5,101 bases of DNA, taken from positions 1 to 5,101 of the forward strand of contig JAUYMQ010000410.1 of the NCBI GenBank assembly GCA_030698575.1, given 5' to 3'. The notes beneath the pieces were generated by a model. That model worked only from the letters and a program-made list of their open reading frames with translations, ran no database searches and was not told where the DNA came from. The stretch is from Deltaproteobacteria bacterium. GTDB taxonomy: Bacteria; JAUYMQ01. Numbering within the stretch: the first letter of the stretch is position 1; each line of letters starts with the position of its first letter. Shown piece by piece: positions 1-4,942 of this stretch. Made by a program: the position numbers and the translations under genes.

Positions 1-1
1 C

Positions 2-166
2 ACGACGGCCGCGAAGCTCGCCCTCTCCGACCGCGCCTCGATGGCCGCACTGCTGGAACTTCCCCTCGCATTGCTCCCCACCTTCATCGTGCCGATCATC
101 ATCGCCACGCACATCTTTGTCTTTTACCGGCTGTTCGGGCAGCAGCGGGAGTTGCAGGCGGCGTGA
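2..166 (+). CDS. C-terminal tail of a membrane protein (partial, 5' end outside window)
   Basis: An open frame enters at the left edge and ends at a TGA at 164-166, giving 54 residues. Third codon positions are almost all G or C, as in the other native genes. The visible part has a short polar stretch, then a hydrophobic segment of about 26 residues (from LPLALLPTF to IFVFYRLF) that would form one transmembrane helix. A short polar tail (GQQRELQAA) follows. This suggests an integral membrane protein ending in a helix plus a small hydrophilic tail. The motif LALLPTFIVP resembles the last helix of small uncharacterised bacterial membrane proteins, but I cannot name a family. It runs convergently with the nuclease-like gene on the other strand, only 28 bp away. 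Confidence 0.6.
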   Translation, partial: TTAAKLALSDRASMAALLELPLALLPTFIVPIIIATHIFVFYRLFGQQRELQAA

Positions 167-191
167 GGTAGGGGGATTGGTAGGGATGAAT

Positions 192-214
192 GTATCAATC
201 GGCTGAATTGATAC
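192..214. repeat. 8-bp perfect inverted repeat (GTATCAAT / ATTGATAC)
   Basis: GTATCAAT at 192-199 is followed by a 7-nt loop (CGGCTGA) and its exact reverse complement ATTGATAC at 207-214. It overlaps the last codons and stop of the nuclease-like gene and sits between two convergent genes. There it could act as a weak bidirectional terminator or protect a 3' end. It is AT-rich and has no T-run on either side, so it is not a canonical intrinsic terminator. Confidence 0.4.
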
Positions 215-1154
215 CGAACTTGTCCGAAATGTACTTTCTTGGATCTTTCGGAATTTCGTCGTACTCGCTCTTATGAATGCGCTTGGCTTCGAAGTCGATT
301 TTTACGTCTGCGATGAACTTAGCAAAGTCCTCATTCTGTTCGCAGAGCTTGTTGATGTTTTCCCAATCGAGTGTATTCCGAATTCTCGCTGGGAAGATAA
401 CCGCGGAACCGTTGATATCACTTAAATCTAGGTGAATGACCCCGATGCCGAAGGAAGTCGCTAGTCTTTCAAGCTCCGCCAAGAATTCATCATCCTGAAG
501 GATTTCCGCTGCTACGAGATAGCCTTCGTGGGCCCACGACGAATTCGAAACAGCCTGGAAAAATGATTCTCGGTACGTCCGTTTGTCTAGAGTACGCTTG
601 AGCTCAAAAGAGAACAACCTAAGGGAATTGTTGTCGGATAAGCGGTTGAACTCGATAACTTCGGGACGCCAGTCTTCAAGAGGCAGGTAGAAGCCCACCA
701 TGTCTGGGTTGGTCCATTCACTATAGCCAGACTTCCTTGAAATTTCGTGAAAAATAGTTTTTGTAAAGATCGAGCGCCCACGATTGAACGCCGGATTGGA
801 GTAAACATAATAGGCTAGAAGTGGGTGAAGATCTCGCTCGTGATAGGAAGGCTGACGCGGGATAGTCTTGGCCTCCTCGATTTCCAGCTTTGCTACTACG
901 TCAGTGGTTAGCTCGGACTCTCGTTCCTTAAGAAAGAACCGAGCAGGTCTCTTGCCCACCTTGATGAACTTGGACGAAGGGTTATCGCGGACCTGGACGT
1001 ACAGATATGCGCCAAGGGTCTGCCACGGAGTTTTGCCTTCGGTCGTGAAATCGATGTTCATAGTCTTGGAAGCTTGCCAAATTTCTTGATAGGTCAGTGG
1101 TTTCGATGACTGTTTCAAGACTTCGTACGCAAGATCGAGGAAGGTATCGGCCAT
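195..1154 (-). CDS. HARE-HTH plus restriction-endonuclease-like protein (HrgA/COG2958 type)
   Basis: A 319-residue protein, probably a DNA-binding nuclease or nuclease-derived regulator. Residues 3-77 look like a HARE-HTH winged helix (AYEVLKQSSKPLTYQEIW, then the GAYLYVQVRD and FIKVGKRPARFFL elements). This module is known from restriction enzymes, RNA polymerase delta subunit and ASXL proteins. After a linker, residues 105-290 resemble the C-terminal domain of HrgA/COG2958 proteins (ERDLHPLL, PDMVG, FSFELK, ESFFQAVSNSSWA, GYLVAAEI, FPARIR, LDWENINKL). Candidate PD-(D/E)XK residues are E106, D151, E184, K186 and Q200, so the active site seems intact. Start chosen at 1154: AGGTGGGAG lies 6 nt upstream, whereas the frame open to 1277 has no such site. 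Composition is markedly lower in GC (one central 60-base stretch is about 42%) than neighbouring genes, suggesting horizontal acquisition. HrgA is known from Helicobacter pylori, where it occupies a restriction-gene locus. No partner methylase is visible. Biochemical role is inferred. Confidence 0.85.
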   Translation of the reverse strand: MADTFLDLAYEVLKQSSKPLTYQEIWQASKTMNIDFTTEGKTPWQTLGAYLYVQVRDNPSSKFIKVGKRPARFFLKERESELTTDVVAKLEIEEAKTIPRQPSYHERDLHPLLAYYVYSNPAFNRGRSIFTKTIFHEISRKSGYSEWTNPDMVGFYLPLEDWRPEVIEFNRLSDNNSLRLFSFELKRTLDKRTYRESFFQAVSNSSWAHEGYLVAAEILQDDEFLAELERLATSFGIGVIHLDLSDINGSAVIFPARIRNTLDWENINKLCEQNEDFAKFIADVKIDFEAKRIHKSEYDEIPKDPRKYISDKFGINSAD

Positions 1155-1160
1155 CTTTTT

Positions 1161-1169
1161 CTCCCACCT
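1161..1169 (-). promoter_or_regulatory. Ribosome binding site of the HARE-HTH/nuclease-like gene
   Basis: On the minus strand AGGTGGGAG precedes ATG (1152-1154) by six nucleotides. It contains a GGAG core at the right spacing. It decides the start in favour of 1154 over the upstream in-frame ATG at 1187 and the far-upstream codon at 1277. Confidence 0.75.
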
Positions 1170-1207
1170 GAATTGCGGTGTAGCCATGTAGTGCAAGTAC
1201 CGAGAAC

Positions 1208-1230
1208 CCCTGGTGCGATGAGCCCCAGGG
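1208..1230 (-). repeat. Small hairpin in the leader of the nuclease-like gene
   Basis: CCCTGG (1208-1213) and CCAGGG (1225-1230) form a six-base-pair stem with an 11-nt loop. It lies between the candidate promoter and the ribosome binding site, about 40 nt upstream of the latter. A regulatory role is possible but the stem is short. Confidence 0.3.
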
Positions 1231-1248
1231 ACTGCTGGGCGTTCGGCG

Positions 1249-1277
1249 ATTATCCTGCGGCGGGTCGGAGTACGCAA
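1249..1277 (-). promoter_or_regulatory. Candidate sigma70-type promoter of the nuclease-like gene
   Basis: On the minus strand TTGCGT (plus 1272-1277) and GATAAT (plus 1249-1254) are separated by exactly 17 nt. The -10 matches the consensus at five of six positions, the -35 at only three. A start near 1242 would give a leader of about 88 nt carrying the hairpin at 1208-1230. Placing the promoter here also argues against translation starting at 1277. Confidence 0.4.
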
Positions 1278-1355
1278 CCTGCGTTAGTCAATCAGCGGCG
1301 ACTTTGAACGGTGGTCAAGGGGTGTTCATCCCTGGCTGCTGGGGCACCGAGGTGG
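1278..1355. other. Non-coding stretch between promoter and gene remnants, with short repeats
   Basis: No convincing coding frame is seen. GGTGGTCAA occurs twice in direct orientation (1310-1318 and 1351-1359), 41 bp apart. TTCATCCCT at 1325-1333 is the exact inverted copy of AGGGATGAA at 182-190, so these two 9-mers flank the nuclease-like gene. No tRNA, integrase site or insertion-sequence end was recognised. Confidence 0.3.
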
Positions 1356-1679
1356 TCAAAACCGACTGCGGAGTAGGGTGAGAGGCGCCCTCGAATAGCT
1401 TACCCACCCGCCCCCGCCATTCCGAAAGGAAGGGAGGCGCTCGAGCTTCTGGCGGAGGACGGCGATGGCGCCGTCGTGGTTCATGTCGATGCGCACGGTG
1501 TCGTCCCAGACGGAGCGGATCCAGTGGGCGTCGGCCTCGGAGAGATCGGCCGGCAGGGCCGCGAGGAAATCGGGTGTCGCGCCGAACCGCTTGCGCAGCC
1601 GCGGGCGCATCACATGCTTGAAGAAGAGCGGGCGGAACTCCTTGTGCATGCCCGCGTCGAAGGCGCACCAGATGCGCAC
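1356..1679 (-). CDS. Hypothetical protein, probably a truncated gene remnant
   Basis: An open frame of up to 107 codons, starting at GTG 1679. Over the first 82 codons or so (from VRIWCAFDAG to RQKLERLPS) third positions are about 94% G or C and the composition is that of a normal globular protein. The opposite-strand frames there give serine- and arginine-rich nonsense. The last 25 codons (below about 1430) lose the codon bias and read as glycine-rich non-native sequence. This suggests the original 3' end was cut off and the frame now runs into foreign DNA until a TGA. No ATG, GTG or TTG occurs in frame between the upstream stop (1830-1832) and 1679, and only a weak GAGG precedes the GTG, so the 5' end may be missing too. 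The family was not recognised. A small intact gene is the alternative. Confidence 0.45.
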   Translation of the reverse strand: MRIWCAFDAGMHKEFRPLFFKHVMRPRLRKRFGATPDFLAALPADLSEADAHWIRSVWDDTVRIDMNHDGAIAVLRQKLERLPSFRNGGGGWVSYSRAPLTLLRSRF

Positions 1680-1691
1680 GCGGGCGCGCGC

Positions 1692-1812
1692 CTCGGCGGT
1701 ATTGCCGAGCGCGGCCGCAGCCCTGCGCTTCCTCGGGGTGCCTCCGGCCGAAGCCGACGCGATCGCCCGCCGACCGCTGCCCGAGATCGACCTGCCAGCC
1801 GGGCTATTCTGA
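1692..1812 (+). pseudogene. Possible 3' end remnant of a plus-strand gene
   Basis: The plus-strand frame ending in TGA at 1810-1812 has plausible protein-like sequence only over its last 35 to 40 codons (ALRFLGVPPAEADAIARR, then PLPEIDLPAGLF). Third positions there are about 80% G or C. Upstream of about 1690 the same frame is serine/arginine-rich and antisense to a better coding frame. It therefore looks like the C-terminal tail of a gene whose body has been deleted and replaced by the minus-strand remnant. Family unknown. The junction position is approximate, and chance coding-like composition in GC-rich DNA is possible. Confidence 0.3.
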
Positions 1813-1864
1813 CCAGCGGGGCCGCCCTTTCAAGCTATCCCGCCCCTGTCCGATATACGTACTC

Positions 1865-2476
1865 ATGGACGAGCGTTCCGGGGAGACCGGTCCCAACGCC
1901 GAGATCGAGAAGATCCTGGCGAAGGGCGTGACCTTCCAGCACCTTGTGGATTTCGTGCGCGACCGCTTCGGCGCGAATGCGTGGCTGGAGATCCTCGGCG
2001 ATCTGAAGCCGGCGACGCGGGAGGTTTTCACCGGCTCCCTTTTGGCCTCCTGCTGGTACCCGTACGACGCCTACGCCGAGGTGCTGGACCTCATCGTCCG
2101 GCGGCATCTCGGCGGCAGGCCCGAAGCCGCGCGCGATATCGGCGCTAACGATCTCGAGCAGAGCCTCAACACGGTCTACCGTTTCCTTTACCGGGCGGGT
2201 TCGCCGGCCTTCATCATCCGCATGTCGTCGCTTCTCTGGCGAAGCTACTTCAACGTCGGCCGCATGGTGGTCGTGGACTCTGGCGCGGAACACGCGCGGG
2301 TGCGGATAGAGGAGTTCATGCCGCCGTCAAAGGCGGTCTGCTGGGACATCTTCGGAAGCATGTGCCGCGGCCTCGAACTCTCGGGCGCCCGCGACGTGGA
2401 AGCCCGCCACACGGAATGTCCCCTCAATGGGGACGCGTTCCTCGGCTACGAGGCCACCTGGAAAATGGGCCGCTAG
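1865..2476 (+). CDS. TIGR02265/DUF2378-like protein (V4R / heme-NO-binding-like fold)
   Basis: A 203-residue predicted soluble protein without signal peptide or transmembrane segment. Several features recall the TIGR02265 (DUF2378) proteins frequent in Myxococcota and related V4R/H-NOX-like small-molecule sensors: VTFQHLVDFV and GANAWLEIL near the N terminus (residues 22-44), a WYPYDAY motif at 64-70, a helical middle, SSLLWRSYFNVG at 121-132, and a C-terminal beta-rich part (VRIEEF, then ECPLNGD and GYEATW at 184-199). The ending has one cysteine (C185) before a GD pair, as in V4R-type metal or ligand sites, but lacks the usual second cysteine, so zinc binding is doubtful. Function is unknown for the family; a sensor or signalling role is inferred. 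No Shine-Dalgarno is visible before ATG 1865. A TATA-like stretch (1852-1859) lies very close to it, so a leaderless transcript is conceivable. The gene reads in the same direction as the hydrolase gene 115 bp downstream. Confidence 0.6.
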   Translation: MDERSGETGPNAEIEKILAKGVTFQHLVDFVRDRFGANAWLEILGDLKPATREVFTGSLLASCWYPYDAYAEVLDLIVRRHLGGRPEAARDIGANDLEQSLNTVYRFLYRAGSPAFIIRMSSLLWRSYFNVGRMVVVDSGAEHARVRIEEFMPPSKAVCWDIFGSMCRGLELSGARDVEARHTECPLNGDAFLGYEATWKMGR

Positions 2477-2485
2477 GCCCGCCCT

Positions 2486-2513
2486 TTCGCAATCCTGCCA
2501 TCCCGAGTAAAAT
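2486..2513 (+). promoter_or_regulatory. Candidate promoter for the hydrolase-channel pair
   Basis: TAAAAT at 2508-2513 matches five of six positions of a -10 box. TTCGCA at 2486-2491 matches four of six of a -35 box, with a 16-nt spacer. It lies in the 115-bp gap after the TIGR02265-like gene and would give a leader of about 70 nt. It is the only AT-rich patch in that gap. Read-through from the upstream gene is also possible. Confidence 0.35.
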
Positions 2514-2577
2514 CCCCGGACATTTTCCCGGTTTCGCATGTCGCGCGAATGCCGCCGCCGGTGGTGTCGCTCATCCC

Positions 2578-2583
2578 AGGAGG
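2578..2583 (+). promoter_or_regulatory. Ribosome binding site of the phosphotriesterase-family gene
   Basis: A full AGGAGG sits eight nucleotides before ATG 2592. It places the start there rather than at the in-frame ATG 2538, which would add 18 arginine/cysteine-rich residues absent from the family. Confidence 0.85.
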
Positions 2584-2591
2584 AAGTTTTC

Positions 2592-3539
2592 ATGGCGAAG
2601 GTCAACAGCGTCCTCGGCCCGATCGACACGAATGATCTCGGTTTCACGCTCATGCACGAACATATTCTCGTCATGAACTGGGACATGCGGCAGGCGGTTC
2701 CGGGCTGGTTCGACCGGAAGGAATTCATCCAGCACGCGGTCAAGGAGGTCCAGTCGGCGAAGGAGCGCGGCGTGAAGACCATGGTCGATCTGACCCCGAT
2801 CAACCTCGGGCGCGACATCTCGGTCATCAAGGAGGTCGCGGAGAAGGCCGAGATGCAGATCATTGCTGCCACGGGCTACTACTGGTTCGAGCACCCGATG
2901 TACCAGTGGCGTGAGGTCGAGGAGCTGGTGGATTTCCTCATCCGTGACATCACCGACGGCATCCAGGGGACCGACGTCAAGGCCGGAATCATCAAGTGCG
3001 CCACCGACCAGCCCGGCGTGACCGACATCAACAAGAAGCTCCTCCAGGCGGCGGCGCGCATGCACCGGGCGACCGGCGTGCCGATCTCCACGCACAGTGA
3101 CGTCCACACCCACACCGGGTACAAGCAGCAGGACGTCTTCGAGGAGGAGGGGGTCGATCTGAAGCGGGTGGTGATCGGCCACTGCGGCGACTCGGAAGAC
3201 GCGGGCCACCTCGAGTCGATCATGAAGCGTGGAAGCCTCATCGGCATGGATCGATTCGGCATCGACATGCTCCTGCCGACCCCGCAGCGCGTGAGCGTCA
3301 TCGCCGAACTGTGCCGGCGCGGCTACGCCGAACAGATGGTTCTCGCGCACGACGCCGCCTGCCACATCGACTGGTTCCCGAAGGGGATGGTCGAGGCGAC
3401 GGTGCCCAACTGGAACTTCCGACACATCTCCGACGACGTCATCCCCGCGCTCCGGAAGGAAGGCGTGACGGAGGCGCAGATCGAGGCGATGACCGTCGGC
3501 AATCCGCGGCGCGTCTTCGAGAACCATGGCGCATACTGA
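2592..3539 (+). CDS. Phosphotriesterase-family metal-dependent hydrolase
   Basis: A 315-residue TIM-barrel amidohydrolase of the phosphotriesterase (COG1735, PTE/PLL/Php) family. Length is about that of known members. All binuclear-metal ligands are visible: the HxH pair H22 and H24 (LMHEH), the lysine to be carboxylated K135 (GIIKCATD), H168 (STHSD), H197 (VIGHCGD) and the catalytic aspartate D254 (LAHDA). No signal peptide is seen, so it is probably cytoplasmic, unlike secreted organophosphate hydrolases. Family members hydrolyse phosphotriesters, lactones including acyl-homoserine lactones, or other esters and amides. The substrate cannot be read from the sequence. The pocket-facing loop after strand 3 is aromatic (GYYWFEHPMYQW, 95-106), differing from the loops I recall in lactonases, so a different substrate is likely. 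It lies 36 bp upstream of the channel gene and probably shares its transcript. Confidence 0.92.
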   Translation: MAKVNSVLGPIDTNDLGFTLMHEHILVMNWDMRQAVPGWFDRKEFIQHAVKEVQSAKERGVKTMVDLTPINLGRDISVIKEVAEKAEMQIIAATGYYWFEHPMYQWREVEELVDFLIRDITDGIQGTDVKAGIIKCATDQPGVTDINKKLLQAAARMHRATGVPISTHSDVHTHTGYKQQDVFEEEGVDLKRVVIGHCGDSEDAGHLESIMKRGSLIGMDRFGIDMLLPTPQRVSVIAELCRRGYAEQMVLAHDAACHIDWFPKGMVEATVPNWNFRHISDDVIPALRKEGVTEAQIEAMTVGNPRRVFENHGAY

Positions 3540-3561
3540 CGCACCACGGAGTCTTCCACTC

Positions 3562-3568
3562 GGAGGTG
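3562..3568 (+). promoter_or_regulatory. Ribosome binding site of the MscS-family gene
   Basis: GGAGGTG lies seven nucleotides before ATG 3576. No promoter or terminator is evident in the 36 bp between the hydrolase stop and this start, which supports co-transcription. Confidence 0.8.
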
Positions 3569-3575
3569 CATCACG

Positions 3576-4670
3576 ATGCCGCTTGAAGTCCTGGATGATC
3601 TCGCGAAGATCACCTACCTCGGCAACACGGCCCGCGCGTACGCCGAAGCACTGGCCCTCCTGGCGGGCATCACCCTCCTGCTCTGGACTCTCGAGAAGAT
3701 CGCCGCCAAGCGCCTCCGGGCGTTCGCCCAGCGCACGGAGAACCGCTTCGACGACTATCTCGTCGACCTGCTCGACGGCCTCGGTCTCCCGGTCTACGGC
3801 TTCATTGGTCTCTACCTCGGCACCCGATCGCTCGTTCTGGCACCGTCGATCGCGCGGCTGCTGCACATCGTCTTCGTCGCATTCCTCACGATCAAGATCA
3901 TCCAGGCGCTCTCCAAGGCCGCCACATTCCTCGTCGCCCAGGCCTACTTTCGCGTGGGCGACGAGGATCCGAACCGCAAATCCGTGGTGCGCAACCTCGG
4001 ACTGGTGGCGCGAATAGTCCTCTGGACCATCGGGCTCGTCTTCCTGATGGACAACATGGGCATCAAGATCACCGGCGTCGTGGCGGGGCTCGGGATCGGC
4101 GGGATCGCCGTGGCGCTGGCGGCCCAGACGGTTCTCGAAGACGCCTTCAGCTCCTTTTCCATCTTCCTCGATCGCCCCTTCGAGATCGGGGATTTCATTA
4201 TCGTGGGGGACTTCAAGGGGAAGGTCGAGCACATCGGCTTCAAGACCACCCGCCTTCGCAGCCTCGACGGCGAGCAACTGGTGTTTTCGAACACGGATCT
4301 CACCGATAGCCGGATCAAGAACTACAAGCGGATGCAGGAGCGGCGCATCGCCTTCACGATCGGCGTGGTCTACCAGACGCGCCTCGAGAAGATGAAGAAA
4401 ATCCCGGGCATGATCCGCGAGATTGTAGACAGAGCCGAGGGCGCGCGCTTCGATCGCGCGCACTTCAGCGCCTACGGCCCTTACAGCCTTGACGTCGAGA
4501 TCGTCTACTACGTACTGAGCGCTGACTACAACACCTACATGGACGTTCAGCAGGAGATCAACTACCGGATCATGGAGGCTTTCGAGCGCGAGGGGATCGA
4601 ATTCGCCTATCCGACCCAGACCGTCTTTGTCGAGAGGGGCGGGGGGGAGGGGTCGAGCCGGCCGTCCTGA
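3576..4670 (+). CDS. MscS-family small-conductance mechanosensitive channel
   Basis: A 364-residue inner-membrane protein. Hydrophobic segments lie at about 20-39, 70-89, 92-120 and 141-161, followed by the pore helix at 163-198. The pore helix carries the glycine/alanine-rich MscS pattern (VVAGLGIGGIAVALAAQTVLEDAFSS split as GVVAGLGIGGIAVALAAQ then TVLEDAFSSFSIF). Next comes the beta domain signature DRPFEIGDFI (199-208), with GKVEHIGFKTTRLRSLDGE and the FSNTDL segment, then a cytoplasmic alpha/beta C-terminal domain ending near residue 353. The family opens under membrane tension to release solutes on osmotic downshock; some members gate otherwise. The extra N-terminal helices make it longer than E. 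coli MscS (286 residues) and closer to the YbdG/YbiO-like or plant-like multi-helix members. The last ten residues are glycine/serine-rich and encoded by a G-run tract. Probably the second gene of an operon with the hydrolase. Confidence 0.93.
   Translation: MPLEVLDDLAKITYLGNTARAYAEALALLAGITLLLWTLEKIAAKRLRAFAQRTENRFDDYLVDLLDGLGLPVYGFIGLYLGTRSLVLAPSIARLLHIVFVAFLTIKIIQALSKAATFLVAQAYFRVGDEDPNRKSVVRNLGLVARIVLWTIGLVFLMDNMGIKITGVVAGLGIGGIAVALAAQTVLEDAFSSFSIFLDRPFEIGDFIIVGDFKGKVEHIGFKTTRLRSLDGEQLVFSNTDLTDSRIKNYKRMQERRIAFTIGVVYQTRLEKMKKIPGMIREIVDRAEGARFDRAHFSAYGPYSLDVEIVYYVLSADYNTYMDVQQEINYRIMEAFEREGIEFAYPTQTVFVERGGGEGSSRPS
4636..4652 (+). other. G-run tract with quadruplex potential at the 3' end of the channel gene
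   Basis: Runs GGGG, GGGGGGG and GGGG are separated by single bases (C, then A), which gives four G3 tracts with very short loops. It lies on the coding strand inside the last codons, encoding the glycine-rich tail. The G7 run could also slip in replication and change only the final residues. Confidence 0.45.
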
Positions 4671-4721
4671 GCGGGCGCGCTCGAGTTCTCAGCCTGGAAG
4701 GGCCGCGTCCTTACCGTGCTC

Positions 4722-4880
4722 GGCGGGACCTGTCCCCGCGCGGCGCGACGGCGGCGCAACCCCCTCGCGCGCTAGCGAAGGTCGCGCAACGAGCATCGGC
4801 AAGCACGGCCATGCCTAGCGACTGGTCGCTAGCGCACTTCGGGCGCCGCCTTTCGCGCCCTGCGCGCGGGGACACCCGCC
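4722..4880. repeat. Long imperfect palindrome (159 bp) downstream of the channel gene
   Basis: The two halves match in inverted orientation in six collinear blocks: GGCGGG 4722-4727 with 4875-4880; TGTCCCCGCGCG 4731-4742 with 4863-4874; GCGCGA 4743-4748 with 4853-4858; GGCGGCGC 4750-4757 with 4843-4850; GCGCTAGCGA 4769-4778 with 4826-4835; GCAT 4793-4796 with 4811-4814. That is 46 paired bases with small unequal gaps, centred near 4804. Blocks in strict order argue against chance even in GC-rich DNA. It could be a small non-autonomous mobile element, a folded RNA or a transcription-end structure between convergent genes. I recognise no named family. Confidence 0.7.
4815..4832. repeat. 8-bp perfect inverted repeat inside the long palindrome (CTAGCGAC / GTCGCTAG)
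   Basis: CTAGCGAC (4815-4822) and GTCGCTAG (4825-4832) pair with only two bases between them. The right half also belongs to the block pairing 4826-4835 with 4769-4778, so the local hairpin and the long-arm pairing are mutually exclusive. Confidence 0.5.
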
Positions 4881-4914
4881 TGCGCGCGGAAAGGCCGCGA
4901 CCCCTCCGAAGTGC
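4834..4914. repeat. Overlapping alternative hairpin with nested stems and an 11-bp direct repeat
   Basis: GCACTTCGG (4834-4842) pairs with CCGAAGTGC (4906-4914). Inside it GCCTTTC (4848-4854) pairs with GAAAGGC (4889-4895), and at the core GCGGG (4866-4870) pairs with CCCGC (4875-4879) around a GACA loop. CCTGCGCGCGG occurs twice (4859-4869 and 4879-4889). The structure uses the right arm of the long palindrome, so the two folds compete. Confidence 0.55.
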
Positions 4915-4940
4915 CTCCCATGTAATGCTGGGTGCCTCCC
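4911..4940. repeat. Direct repeat GTGCCTCCC at the left edge of the second hairpin
   Basis: GTGCCTCCC occurs at 4911-4919 and 4932-4940. The first copy is followed by ATGTAATGC, a near match to the ATGTCATTGC that starts the following hairpin element. This looks like a partial duplication at an element boundary. Confidence 0.4.
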
Positions 4941-4942
4941 GA

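Noticed and set aside
1155-1277. 41-residue N-terminal extension of the nuclease-like protein
   Set aside because: The extension is arginine-rich, overlaps the promoter candidate and hairpin, and the strong ribosome binding site points to the start at 1154.
1465-1690. Plus-strand open frame over the minus-strand remnant
   Set aside because: The translation is Ser/Arg-rich and lacks codon bias. The minus strand has about 94% G/C third positions here. Only the last part (after about 1690) was kept as a possible remnant.
1835-2293. Minus-strand frames opposite the TIGR02265-like gene
   Set aside because: They are shadows of a plus-strand gene with recognisable motifs and proper codon bias.
2538-2591. 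18-residue N-terminal extension of the hydrolase
   Set aside because: A full AGGAGG is correctly spaced before ATG 2592, and family members begin just before the segment leading to HxH.
2571-4463. A 630-codon open frame on the minus strand across the hydrolase and channel genes
   Set aside because: It is antisense to two clearly conserved genes. Its translation is Asp/Glu/Arg/His-rich nonsense caused by the high G+C third positions of the real genes.
4669-4682. GAGCG/CGCTC hairpin at the channel gene stop as an intrinsic terminator
   Set aside because: The stem is only five base pairs and no T-run follows. The larger palindromes downstream are better candidates for transcript ends.
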